Shown here: one piece after another, positions 10,701-22,230 of the stretch
Position numbering within the stretch: position 1 is the stretch's first letter
Layout of the letters: every line of letters begins with the position of its first letter
DNA from: Absidia repens
Taxonomy: Eukaryota > Mucoromycota > Mucoromycetes > Mucorales > Cunninghamellaceae
NCBI GenBank assembly: GCA_002105175.1
Contig: MCGE01000005.1
Location: 806,001 to 870,000, forward strand
Direction of reading: 5' to 3'
Length of the DNA stretch: 64,000 nucleotides
Notes under the pieces: generated by a model
Told to the model about the DNA's origin: nothing
The model's input: only the letters and a program-made list of their open reading frames with translations
Database searches by the model: none
Made by a program: the position numbers and the translations under genes

Positions 10701-12296
10701 ATGGACTCTATTCGACAACAAGTACGACGCCGTTTACCACCAAAGGCAACCATAAAAATCCTTCGTAAAGTGTTTGCTTTGCCTGCTCCGGCAGCTAGAC
10801 TCCTTCTGGACGACATTACAAAACCACGAAAATCACACCGTTCTTGGTATAAAAAGGTACCGTGGAATCAAGAGTGGACTGGCTGTTGGATTGGCGAAAA
10901 TATACAAAAGGTGGATGAAAAAGGACTTTCCGAACGCATCGAAAAGGCTGATATTATTTTGTTTAATGTCCATGGTAAGAATTTTTCTTTTTTTTTTTGG
11001 TGTGTACGTGAGTGTGTGTGTGTGTGTGCTTTGAAGATATGAAAGTGCTACGGAGATGAACTGACATTTATTATTTTTATTAATATAGGTGGAGGCTTTC
11101 GTGTGGGAAGAAGTAAGTATATATACTCTATTGTGAAAAGGCTATATCTCATATACTAATGAACTAACCCGCCTTTCCTTCTTTATCATCAATAGGTACT
11201 ATGTTTTTGGATACGTATATCAAATGGATTCGAACCTTAAAGGAAAAGTATGGTGTTACTGTGTTGATAATGTCGGTGGATTATAGGTACGAAAAATGAA
11301 CAAATAAAAAGGTCGGGGATCCGCGCATCTGGGGAAAAGCACAGAATAGACACATGAAAAAGTACTAAAAAACCTCATCTGAATTTCAAAAATAGACTGG
11401 CACCTGAGTACAAATTCCCTAGTCCGTGCGAAGATGTCGTACGAGCATATGAATGCTTGATCAAGACACACAAGGTAGATGGCTCCAAGATCGTGGCAAC
11501 GGGTGATTCAGCAGGCTCTGCACTCGTTTTGGAAATGCTTTTTATCACTCATGACCCCAGCATGTTTGAAATTGTGACGGATGATCCTGAAGGTGAAGCG
11601 GAAACAGGTGGGGCTCCTATTTTGACGGAACTACCACGCCCGGCCGGTACAGTTCTCATATCTCCTCTGGTGACCGACGAAACAACCTCGCAGTCTTGGA
11701 AGGACAATGTGAAATACGATTATGTCTCTCAACAAACAGCCAAATTGATTAAGAAGGACTACTTCCAGCCTTTGGAACCCAATGCCCCACCCGATGCCCA
11801 ACAGATCCTTGGTATTATGCGTTTGCAAACTGGCTTCCAAGCCTTCTTCAGTCCCCGGGTGCTTTTGTACATTGGCAACAAAGAGGTGATGCGGGATGAT
11901 GCACTTGACTTGGCAGGCAAGGCGGAACAAGATGGCGTGGATGTGGAAGTGGTGATGGAAGACTGTGTCCATGATTGGTTTTGTGTCAGGGAAGTGGTCA
12001 AGGACAAAGCCATATTGGACAGAGCTGACAAAATCTTTGCTGATTTCTGCTACCGTTCCGTCATCTTACCCCGGGAAGGTGCTGGCTTGGCTTCCGAAAA
12101 GATGGCCTCCTCTCTCCGACGATCAAGCGAAGGTTTGCATGCCGTACCTGAAATGGATGAAAATGACGAAGACGAATTCCACGAAGCGATGACGGAATAC
12201 ACTGATGTCGGCTCCACCACAAGCACTGCGGTATACGAACGTTATGTATCCAACGACAAAGGCACAAGAACAAAAACATTGACAGTATTTGTTTAG
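10701..12296 (+). CDS. Alpha/beta hydrolase-3 family esterase/lipase, 4 exons
   Basis: Exons 10701-10974, 11089-11112, 11196-11286 and 11396-12296 (introns phase 1, 1 and 2) give 429 aa. Exon 2 is only 24 bp and encodes the glycines of the oxyanion-hole motif HGGGF, assembled across the first intron (FNVHG + GGF). The nucleophile elbow is GDSAG. Candidate acid and base are the Asp after NKEVMRD and the His in DCVHDWF, giving the hormone-sensitive-lipase-type triad. MSVDYRLAPEYKFPSP matches the family's conserved block. The last 80 residues are acidic and Ser-rich, beyond the fold. No signal peptide is evident, so an intracellular esterase, steryl or lipid deacetylase is likely; the substrate cannot be told. 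The stop TAG is followed by a TTTAG motif, and AATAAA is at 12390-12395. Confidence 0.88.
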
Positions 12297-13410
12297 TTTA
12301 GTTATGGTAGTTTTAGTACTGTCTCCTATCTTTTTTTTTTTTTTTTTTACTTTTTACTTTTATCTTGTACATAGTATTTCGAAATCATCAATAAAAATTG
12401 AATTTGTCTCAGACCAAAAAAAAAAAACTGCGTTACGGGTCATAAAGCGTCAAGGGTATTGGGAAATGGATGATGACTGATGTTAAGGATATAAATTTTA
12501 TTTGGGCAGGATCCAGGTCGAGGTTGAGGTCAAGTCTTGGTGGTCTAGGTTAATCAAGTGGCATGTTGACAAGACAAAAAAAGTACCAGAATAGTAGATA
12601 TTGAACAAAGTCTGTGTTTTTCCTTTATCGATAAAGGATACGTTGAGCAGCAGTAGTGGCTGTTTCTGTTTTTGTGGTTCATGTGTACTATATTTTCTGT
12701 GTGGCATGACGTTTCAAAGCAGAATAGTAATATGTAAGGGAAGGGTGGGGATAGGCTCCTGCTCCTGTGAAATGAAGATGGGTACACAGTTAATGAATAA
12801 ACCGTCTTCGAAGAATGATATATTTATACATATCACTTGAAATATTCGAAGATACGCTATAATATATTAAAAACATTTATTGAAGGTATATGATACAAAG
12901 TAAATTTTTTATTGTAAAATAGATATACATTTACATAAGATAATCCAAAAGAGCAATCAATTCTACGGCGAGAGACAAAATATTCTACAGCAAAAGTGCC
13001 GGTAGGATGTATCTATTCTATAGCGGGGGGAGGGGTAGAGGTAAACTAAGCCGTGGCACACCGCTTCGTACTGAATGTAAAGGCAGCATGAGATGAGAAT
13101 CACCATGCCACCGGTACTGAGTGATGGAGTTGCTGTACTGGAAGGAGAAACCCATCGTACGCCACTTTTAAGTACTATCGTTCGTTGTAAAAAAAAAAGG
13201 GGGGGGCGGTGACACTTTTCTACCGACTGCTGTCATGAGAGGAGTGAATCATTGTTGTGTTGCCTTAAAAAGAAGGCAGAGTCACGGTTCAGTCAAAGTT
13301 AACTGCTGTAAAAGGAAGAGAGAATTATAATACCGCCAATGTTGAATGGTGACGATCACTGTAAAAAACGGAAAACCACGTTAATGATGCAAGCGAAGTC
13401 CGGACAAAAA
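12297..13410. other. Gene-poor AT-rich region
   Basis: This holds the 3' UTR of the hydrolase (poly(A) signal at 12390) and then non-coding DNA. Around 12965-13035 an inverted-sense element with repeated TTCTAC/TATAG words resembles sequence near 40930-40975 (GCTGTAGAAT...CCGTAGAAT), suggesting a further diffuse repeat. No supported gene. Confidence 0.45.
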
Positions 13411-13743
13411 AACATTTCAAATCCCGCACACGTGAATATTTTTTATTCTCTCCCATTTTTAAATTCCCTCTTTCTTTTTTTTTTCGTGTTATTTTTTTTT
13501 TCACCATTCAATCGCATGAGGTTAGTTTGGACCTAGAATTGTATCAGGACTATTTTAGAAGGGGTTTCAGCTCAGGGATTACAAGATGCATGGGGAACCC
13601 CTTTCATTTTGGATCTCGGATCCGAAGGCACCATTAATAGGCTTTTTGGAGCTCTTCATTAGCTTAGTTTAGTGTTAGTTTGTCTCTATATCTGAATAAA
13701 ACATGTCTCGTTTTACTTGCTTCAATGAAAAATGTCCCATTAG
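13411..13743 (+). repeat. Dispersed repeat family, copy 1 (sense +)
   Basis: This is the only + sense copy of a family also found at about 31.9, 40.1, 49.2 and 59.3 kb. Sense order: AAATCCCGCACACGTG (CACGTG at 13429-13434), a T/C-rich tract, then a conserved core that includes GGGGTTTCAGCTCAGGG, ATGCATGGGGAACCCC and TTTCATTTTGGATC, then TTAGCTTAGTTTAG, then AATAAA followed by CATGTCTC. This order resembles a small polyadenylated transcription unit. No ORF is conserved between copies. No clear terminal inverted repeat or target-site duplication was seen, so the class (SINE-like, MITE or ncRNA gene) is open. Confidence 0.75.
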
Positions 13744-14733
13744 CATTTATCATATCGTGAACAGTGAATCATTTTTGATGATGCAATAAAAGACCTAGCG
13801 TATGCCATGTACTATACATAAACTAGATCCCTTACATTACTATGACCCATTTTAATCTCTCCAATTCCTTGTACATTTTTACCCATATCCCTACTCATTC
13901 TTTAGATCTCATTATTCATCTTCATGTTACCCCTGGTAGATCCCTTATTATGATAAACCCTTCACTTTTAGACCAGTGTTTACGCAATATGTCTTAATAA
14001 AATATATCCTTGCTATTAACCGTTATCCAACCCACCGACTAGTGAGCTAAATTCATCATTGTGCATGTACCCTATCAAAATCCTGCTTCTTATCTCATAC
14101 ACTATGACTAAAGTTCAAGTCAAAAACAGATACTGATATTGGCGTTTCAACTGTCCCAACCCTAGTTATTATTATTAAGATTCACAATACTGTTATTATT
14201 TTATTCACATTACCATTAATAAAGTCCATGTTGGACCCCAAGGGGTGTTAGTAATTTGGAGGTATCTATAACCTCGCCCATGCAGGCATACTGCGTGTCC
14301 GTAACAGTCCTCATGAAAAAGTACGGCCAGCGGCGTTTTACTGGAGGAAGCAAGATCAAATCATACTGCTATTATTTTGTACTCTGTATGATTCACTCGC
14401 CCTCAAACGAACAAGGATAAGACGAAATTGATACTTTATGTAAAACAAGCAATGCAGGTAACTCCTTCCCCCCCAAAAAAAAGTGTAATAGTGACAACAA
14501 CAATAGATGCTGACTGTTTTTGTTTTGTTTAGTGTTATGGATCAGATGGCGCTGCTCCCAGTTTCATGTCGTCTTGTTTATACTTGCCAGCTTTTTGGCT
14601 TGGATCTATCAGAAAGTAGAAAGTGTAAGCTTGTATGCGTATATCCGAATGAAAAAGAAAGAGAGTGATTGGTCTTGATTTCAAACACTTTTTGAACTTG
14701 GGGTAGATTTGAAGAATTGTTAATCTCAGCGAT
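13744..14733. other. Gene-poor region
   Basis: AT-rich DNA downstream of repeat copy 1. The first part (to about 13790) may still be repeat flank. I see no supported ORF, RNA gene or further repeat copy. Its contents are otherwise unexplained. Confidence 0.4.
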
Positions 14734-14952
14734 ATGGACAAAGAATCTCGGGAAAATGGGGATGGTGGTCCACAGTATGTGGATCTTTCATTTGACGGAT
14801 CCCGAGCATATTTCCGTACAACACCAATACAATGAAATGCTTCAAATCTTAGATACACAAATACACTGCTCTCACTGGATCGAAGGAATACTTGGATCAT
14901 GCGTCTTAAAAAAGAAATCCTTGACAATTATCTCTCTTCCCTGGTCAACTGA
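14734..14952 (+). pseudogene. Possible ORF remnant with one in-frame TGA
   Basis: From ATG 14734 the frame reads MDKESRENGDGGPQYVDL... to a TGA at 14833. It then continues in the same frame with protein-like sequence (LRYTNTLLSLDRRNTWIMRL, KKEILDNYLSSLVN) to a second TGA at 14950. The composition is polar and non-repetitive, unlike the surrounding AT-rich noise. The family is not recognised. Open frames at 15177-15385 are long in several frames and cannot be joined to it with confidence. Confidence 0.3.
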
Positions 14953-15764
14953 AAATCAAACCTGGGCTCACCTATGATACATAACTCAGTTGGTGTCAAA
15001 CAAACCCAGCAAGAATTCCGGATATGGTAAAAATCTAAGTTGGTCGAAGGGGCTACATGAAAATGTAGTTTACCAATCAAGAAAACTAACGACATATTTT
15101 ATTGGCTCAGTATTTTTTATTATTAATTTTATTGGATAATCTACTTTGATACCATACAGGTAAACGTGATGTAGATATGTGTTGTGTCGGTGCTACGGCA
15201 TGCCCTTCCTTGTGGACAAATTTATTTATCGAGTGGGAAGTGGAAATTGGTGCTGGAAACGGTGGCAGATTTTTTCTTACATTTATGGAAATACAAGAAA
15301 CAAAAGCACACAAGATAACGCTGCGTACGCCCAGTCGGACACTATTGAAAATCGGAAACATTTACGGCGGTTAAGGTCAAACTGAATCGTTTGAAGAAGG
15401 GCTGTCAATATGTCGTGAGTCAATCTCTGTGATGGTAGTTATGTTATATGGAGCCTTGTAGAGTTTATATTTTATAGCTGTAGAATCTTAGTACTAGTTA
15501 TTCTTTCTGTATACATATATATCAATAAAACAAACAATATTTTTTTACGTTGGCTGATATCAAACCTTGTTGGCACTTTTTGGGCTCCGCCTTCAACTTT
15601 TTTTTCGTTTGATATAAATGCATCTCGTTTTCCTTTCAAACACTCTTTTTTTTTTTTCCTCTCCGTTTAACCCATTGTTTCTCTGCTTTTTATTTTTACT
15701 TGTATTTTTTATTTTTATTTTTTTTCTTTGCCTTATTTATTTATCTATTAAATTCAGCAAATAT
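14953..15764. promoter_or_regulatory. Region upstream of the Vnx1-type exchanger
   Basis: The left part carries ambiguous short open frames (15177-15385). The right part (about 15600-15760) is a strongly pyrimidine-rich leader just before the exchanger ATG at 15765. No TATA box is obvious. Confidence 0.4.
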
Positions 15765-18700
15765 ATGGGACCTACAGCCTCATCTTCTACCTCATCTTAC
15801 TCAACAGCAACTGATATTCAACAACCAGCAAGGGATAATGGGCGACCACGGCCTTCCTTATCGACACAACCTGCTAGCTATGGATCAGTTGGAAATCAGG
15901 CACCTGTGACAACAACCACAACACCTCAAAATGAACAAGCTCAGCAAACTCGCTCTTCTGGTGATAGACAACAACCGCCCAGGGACAGAAACGCCGTGGT
16001 GTCTGAAAATATGGGCTCCGAAGATGGTGATGAAAATGACACCAATGACGAAGAGGAAGAAGAAGAAGACGACGACGACGATGAAGATGAAGATGACGTT
16101 GATGACGAGGAAGAAGAAGAAGACAGGGAAGAATACAACGACAATCAAACTGTACCCACCAATCACGATAAGTCAAAAGCTAGGCGCCGGGTGACGATCC
16201 GAAGACGACAATCGCGCGGTAACAATATGGATGACGATAGGCGCTCTTTTGATAGCTTGGAACGTGAAATGACTTTGAAGGATAGGCAAGAGGTAAACAA
16301 ACTAGGACCATGTCATGCCATATCATGTGAAGCTTGTATCATTAACGGGCTTTGTATTTTTTTTTTTTTTCCAGGCTATGAACAAACGACATCCTTTCGG
16401 TCTGCCTCTTTGGAAACCAGCACTTTACAAGAAATCACGATCAGTTGTTCGTCGGGCCAACAATGCACTCCACTCCTCGCCTTCATCTTCTAAAGAATTA
16501 TTTCTCCATCCTGGGAATATATTGTGGTTTCTTCTGTTTGGATGGTGGTTGGCTGTTGTCATCTTCACGCTTTCCATGGTGATGATGCTGGTGCCTCCCA
16601 ATGGCCGCTCCTATGGTTTGGTCTTGCGGGAACTTTCTTTTTATTTATTATGGCCTTTTGGACGTTACGTGGAACGACATATTGAAATCATCCCTTCCAG
16701 TGTGGAAACTGGCCATTCTGGTACTTCGGACAATTTCTCTGTCAATGTGGATGAAGAACAAGATGTGGATACTACAATCGGTGATGGCGAAGAAACCAGC
16801 TTACTGCATGCCAATGATGGTGGTCAAAAGAGAAGAAACGGTGGGAAACGAAGATCTCGCTGGTGTACGGCCTTTATCAACGGATTCAAACTGGGACCTG
16901 CTGGTTGGATATACTATTTGCTGTTTTTTACAATTGTCAGTAAGTTTGCCATGATAACATTTGCTTTTTTTTTGGGGGGGGGAGAGAGGTGATAGGGTGG
17001 GTGATCAGCAGATTGAAGAAGATGATGTCAATAATTTGTTTTTGTTTTATTAGCACCCCTCCTTATGCTTGTATCAACAATCTGTTGGTTCTGCGTGATC
17101 ACGATTCCAATGGCCAAACTCAACTATATGCTTGTACGTCATCTTCGTCGCCATCCCCTTAGTTTAAGGTTCAAGTCTAGTCCATCTGGTCAATCTCAAC
17201 TTGCATCCACTGGTGGGAAGCCCGCAGTGATCTTGCTATGCACTTATCAAGCGGTCGGTTGGCAATATTACAAATATACCTACGACGGCATCAACATTAT
17301 CTTTATCAATCTGATGTCCTTGGTCTTTTTTGTCATTTTGGACGAATTTGCCATCAAACGTTACATCCCGGATTCCTTTATTTGTGCTCCTGCTGTGGTG
17401 TTTTCCTTGTCCTTGGCATCAGTGATCCCTATGTCTTATTTCATTGGTATGGGTGTCAGTTCCATTTCTGCGCAATCTTCCATGGGTGTGGCTGCTGCTA
17501 TCAACGCGACCTTCGGTAGTATCATTGAAATTATCCTCTATTCAGTGGCTCTTATGAGTGGTAAAAGTAGGTTGGTGGAAGGCTCTTTGATTGGTAGTTT
17601 TTTGGCTGGTGTTCTACTCATGCCCGGAATGAGTATGCTCAGTAGTAGTGTCAAGCGAAAGGAACAACGGTTTAATGCCAAAAGTGCAGGTAAAGCAAAA
17701 AAGTCTTATTTGTGTGATTTGCGTTTTATGTACTTTACTGATGCCCTTCTATTTTTGATTTAGGTGTTACTTCTACGATGCTGATCATGGCTATTATTGG
17801 TGCCCTGACTCCTACTCTATTCTACCAAATGTTTGGCTCGGTAAGCAGAAAAGAATCACAGGAATATGCATGAATCTGGTTAGACTTATGCGAAACCTTT
17901 TTTTTTTTTTTTTTTTTTTTTTTACAGTTTGAAATGAAGTGTGTCGGTTGCCCTGATGAGCCTAGCAATGGGAATATTGCCTGTTCTCGGTGTTACTACG
18001 ATCAGCTGAACCCGACTATTGATCCTGTTTATCAAAACAGTGTAAAACCTCTGATGTGGCTCTGTGCTGCTATTTTGCCTTCGGTATGTATGAAAAAAAA
18101 ATTATGCATGATTGAAATTCATTTTTTATAACTTACGTAATTTGCCATTTAATAGGTATACGTTATTGGTTTGGTCTTTAGTTTGCATACTCATGTTGAC
18201 ATGGTCTGGGACAGTAATACTAAGCATCATGATAATCAACAACAACAACAACAATCATATTATCAAAAGCTTCTTCCTGGTCATATCATATCCCACTTGA
18301 TACACAGCTCAAATCACCAACAGCAGCAACAGCAGCAACAATCAAATATCGGTAAGTCCCTCACAAAAAATAAGGTGTTCAAATTATTAGTGAATATACT
18401 AGTGAACTTATTTTTTATTGATATAGGTGAAAATGCTAATATACCCTACAAACCTGGTCATCCTATCATGTCAGTTACCAATCCTTCCACCGGTAGCAAC
18501 CATACCATCAGCAGCACACACCTCCCGCGCCAATCATCAATGCCTATACACTCAACAACACTAGCACCTGTGTCATCTGCACCTACTCCCGAACCAGCAA
18601 CAGTGGCCGCGTTTATTCATGCCAAGGAACCAGATGAAGAGGATGACGAAGAAGAAATGGCTGGACATGATTCACCAAATTGGGGCAAAGTCAAAAGTTT

Positions 18701-19543
18701 TACCATCTTATGTGCCTGTACCATTCTTTATGCCATTATTGCCGAGATTCTTGTGGACACCGTGGATTTGGTAATGGATGATTTGGCGGTGGATGAAAAA
18801 TTTTTGGGATTAACCCTATTTGCATTGGTAAGTTGAGTGGGAGCAATATATAAAAAAAAAGACTAGTGCACTCTGACTAAAATATATATATATATATCAC
18901 TTGATTCTGTAGGTACCTAACATCACTGAATTCATGAATGCTATATCCTTTGCACTTAATGGGAACATTGTCTTGAGGTAAATGGAAAAAAGAAATTGTG
19001 GAAGAGCGGGGTTTGCCGGGAATCAAGAAAAAAGGAAAAATAGAAGAGAGAAAACGGGATCAAACAACTCAACTGTGTTTAAATCCTTTTTAGTATGGAG
19101 ATAGGATCTGCTTACGCTTTGCAAGTGTGCTTGCTTCAGATCCCGTCCATGGTAGCCTTCTCGTATTGGTTCAACTATGGGAAAGAAGAATTGGCTCGAT
19201 ATACTTTCAGGTAAAACATTACACAAGATCACAAAATTGAAAAAAAAATGTACAAGAATAAAAAAAGCAATGTAATCCTATATTAACCAATTTTTTTTTT
19301 TTGATATATTTTTTATTTGATCTGATGATGATCTTTATATATATATATTTGTAGTCTGGTATTTCCTCGGTGGGATGTGATCTCGGTGATATTTTCCGTC
19401 TTTTGCTGACCTATACTTATCAAGAAGGCAAGGCTAATTACTTCAAGGGCTCCATTTTGATCCTCAGTTATATAGTACTTGTCTTTGCTTTTTACTTCAC
19501 ACCACCTTTCTCTGAATCTAGTGTTTTGATTGGGGGTGTCTAG
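15765..19543 (+). CDS. VNX1: Vnx1-type vacuolar cation/H+ exchanger (CaCA family), C-terminal frame break
   Basis: Ten exons: 15765-16292, 16375-16939, 17054-17689, 17764-17840, 17928-18083, 18156-18351, 18427-18827, 18913-18977, 19094-19210 and 19355 onward. An N-terminal disordered region with a long Asp/Glu run is followed by FLLFGWWLAVVIF, FYLLWPFGRYVE and two CaCA repeats. Repeat one has AAINATFGSIIEIILYSVAL; repeat two has LFALVPNITEFMNAISFALNGNIVLS, the exchanger alpha motifs. This matches yeast Vnx1, a vacuolar monovalent cation/H+ antiporter. A Gln/Ser/Pro-rich loop lies between the repeats. In the last exon the frame hits TGA at 19407-19409 right after FSVF, while one base shifted the sequence continues LLTYTYQEGKANYFKGSIL to a TAG at 19541. 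The break sits in a TTTT run. As read, the product is 931 aa and lacks the last helix. Confidence 0.88.
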
Positions 19544-20151
19544 TATCAATTTAGATTATCACCTTTTTATTTTTATTCAATAAACAAAAACCTTAAGATA
19601 TCCACGAACTGATTTGATTCGACTCCTCGTTTTGACGTGCGAAGAAAATCCTAGTGCACTGGGTTTTAAAGTTTTTTTTCTTTTGGGCTTTTTTTACATC
19701 TTTTTTTCTTTTTTTTTTTTTTGTCCAGCGCCTTTTTTGTCCTCTTCTTCCTCTTCTTTACATCCAAAAAAAAGGACGCGTTACTCCCACCCGTCTTTTT
19801 TCTTTTCCCTCTCTTTACACCCCTCCTCCTTATCTCCTCTATTGTATATATACACTGTTAGCATGTCTGACCCATTACTCAAAAGAAACAATTTACACCC
19901 ACATCAAAATCCCTGGCTGAAGTCTTTTTACATTACGAATTAGGTAACGAAAAGGATAAAAATAGTAGGAAGGCTATCTGATAAGAAACCTGTGTTATTT
20001 AGTAGCAAACTGTTTATACTGACATACCAACTCGTTTTTTTTTGGTTTTTTATTTCTTTCTATTTGAACGCTCTACTTTCTTTTGGCTTGGTTTGGTTTG
20101 GTTTGGGTTTGGGTTTGTCTTGGCTTTTTGTTTTGATGTGGACATTGAATT
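19544..20151. promoter_or_regulatory. Exchanger 3' end and ceramide synthase upstream region
   Basis: AATAAA at 19579-19584 fits the exchanger's poly(A) signal. The pyrimidine-rich stretch at 19670-19855 resembles other leaders in this window. ATG 19863 opens a 26-codon frame (MSDPLLKRNN...WLKSFYITN) ending in TAG at 19941-19943, directly before GTAACG. It looks like a ceramide synthase N-terminus but cannot be spliced in frame to the body; it may be an upstream ORF or a broken first exon. Confidence 0.45.
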
Positions 20152-21563
20152 ATGTGGGGCGAAATGGATACGTGCCATCTAGAAATCACTGGTACATTGA
20201 CGACTGTGGTCTTATTGGCATATGTGTTAGGGTTACCTTTGGCTGAAAAATGTATATTTCTATCTTACAGTGTGGGAAAAAATAGCTATAGCAAAGGTGT
20301 GGACGATATATACTTTGTGACCTTTTGGATGATTGCTTTCACATTTTTACGCGCGGCCAGTATGTCATACCTCTTCCATCCCTTGGCAAAGGTTTTGGGT
20401 GTTACATCTTTTGCGAAACGCCAACGATTGGCAGAACAAGGTTTTATGTTTTCTTACTATACAATCTCTTGGGCACTTGGCATGGTAAGTGGAAACGGTT
20501 CTATATGTTGTGCGTATGAAGAATGTGTTGTCATATGTATGCAAAGAATGCTTATGCGTATGTGTGTCGAAAAAAAGGGAAGGGGGTGACAGGGGCGTTA
20601 GAAAGAGGGGTGAGGATGAAGGATTGTGTAGTTTACTTACTGCTCCTCATCCATTCTGTTTCATTTAGTACATTATGTATTGTGGCCCACATTGGTTCAA
20701 CACAGCACAATATTGGATTGATTACCCTCACTTGTACACGGACCGCACCATGAAGTATTACTATTTAATGCAAATATCTCTTTGGTTCCAGCAATTATAC
20801 ACCATCCATATTGAAAAGCGAAGAAAGGACCACTACGCGATGGTGACGCATCACTTCATTACGATCACTCTCTTGGTGACCAGTTACTTTGCAAACTTTT
20901 GTCGGATTGGGAATGCGGTATTATGTTGTATGGACTTGGCTGATATTATTTTAACGGTAAGCAAATGTTAAGAAATATATATATATATATATATATATAT
21001 ACGTGTGTGTGCATGTGCGTAGGGACAACGTTATTGATGCAGGGACTCTTTTTTTTTTTTTTCTACAGTTAGCAAAAATTTTGAAATACAGTGGATTTAC
21101 TACTGTGTGCGATATTGCTTTTGGATTATTTGCCATTGCTTGGCCAATTACTCGACATGGCTTCTTCACAGTGATTATATGGGCCACTATCACTCAACCA
21201 TCACGTTATTTAGACATGAAATGGGAACCTGAAAAAGGCAAATTCTTCACTCCTTTCACCCAAAAATGTTACATCACCTTGTTTTTGCTTCTCAACATCA
21301 TTATGATTTACTGGTTTGCTATGATTATCAAGGTGATTGTGGCTGTCTTGAAGGGAAACAACGCTGAAGATACAAGAAGTGATGATGAAGATGACGAACA
21401 AACACCAAAGTAAGTTTCTGTGATTTGAGAAAAAACAACAACACAAGATGAGGATGGGGATCATGATGTCGGTGGCAGCGTTACTAACTCTATATTGTTT
21501 GTTTGTTTTTTGTTTTTTTTTTTTTGTTTCGCTTCATCCAGGGAAAAACGTAAAAGCCAATAG
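20152..21563 (+). CDS. LAG1: Ceramide synthase (Lag1/Lac1, TLC domain), 4 exons
   Basis: Exons 20152-20484, 20669-20956, 21069-21409 and 21542-21563 give 327 aa from ATG 20152. ER membrane enzyme that N-acylates sphingoid bases to (dihydro)ceramide. TLC-domain landmarks: KGVDDIYFVTFWMIAFTFLRA, YCGPHWFNTAQYWIDYPH, the Lag1 block ending MVTHHFITI with the His-His pair at about 172-173, and CCMDLADIIL. Several hydrophobic helices follow the family pattern. The C-terminus is acidic (TRSDDEDDEQTP) and then basic (KEKRKSQ), an ER-retention-like end produced only if the last GTAAGT intron is removed; without splicing the frame ends after PK. The true start is uncertain: 20152 is the first in-frame ATG, but an upstream ATG at 19863 begins a similar-looking N-terminus. 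Stop is TAG; AATAAA at 21726. Confidence 0.9.
20975..21001. repeat. (AT)n microsatellite in ceramide synthase intron 2
   Basis: An uninterrupted AT dinucleotide run just after the donor site of the second intron. It is followed by a short GT/GC-rich stretch and then a T-run before the acceptor. Confidence 0.9.
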
Positions 21564-22230
21564 CTGTGTCTATCCTTCTGGTCGACGCCCCTCCCCCAGC
21601 TCCCCATTCCCCCATCTCGTTTTATTTCATCATTTGCCCATTTCCCTCCCCCAATTTTTTTTATCCCATAGCTTCGATTATTATATATATATATTCTCTC
21701 ACTTCCTCCTTTTTTTTTGAATTCCAATAAAGAAAACTCAAAATTCCCTGCATTGTTTTAGTCTATATGATTATGTCAAAGGCTGTTTTTTTTTTTTTTT
21801 TCATCGGTAGAGATGATTGTAGGCGACTGTGTTTATTGATATGGGAACTAAATAGGGTTGTTGTTTTATCATTCAATGATGATTACAGATTGCTTTATCG
21901 GCAGATACTTTTTTCCGACGCGACGGCAGTAAATACGCGCCATCCCGGCAAGCGCTTTATTTTTGTCAGCACTATGACATAATTGGCAGCTTCACAAATA
22001 GGATGCATTATCATAGATACGCGCCATCATAATTTTCCTTTTTCCATCTTTCCCCTATGAAAATCATTCCCCGTGTCACACATACCATCATACACAATTC
22101 CATCACACAATTACTGTAGAAGACAAAACGACAAAAGAAAACAAACTAAATTTTATTCATAAATATACAATATATAAACTAAGAAGCGGGTTGGAATACT
22201 AAAACTAAGCTAAACCAAACTAAAACCTTT
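21564..22230. other. Convergent 3' intergenic region
   Basis: This lies between the convergent ceramide synthase and LEA-like genes. It contains AATAAA at 21726 for the former. At 22140-22230 the - strand reads TTTAG/TTAG repeats and then an AATAAA-type signal for the latter. The word AATACGCGCCATC occurs near 21931 with a partial copy near 22020. No gene seen. Confidence 0.5.

Noticed and set aside
15874..16194. Several long frames opposite or beside the acidic region of the Vnx1-type gene (Ser-only, Val/Phe, Lys/Met runs)
   Set aside because: They are alternative readings of the GA-rich codons encoding the Asp/Glu run; the sense frame joins cleanly to the exchanger.
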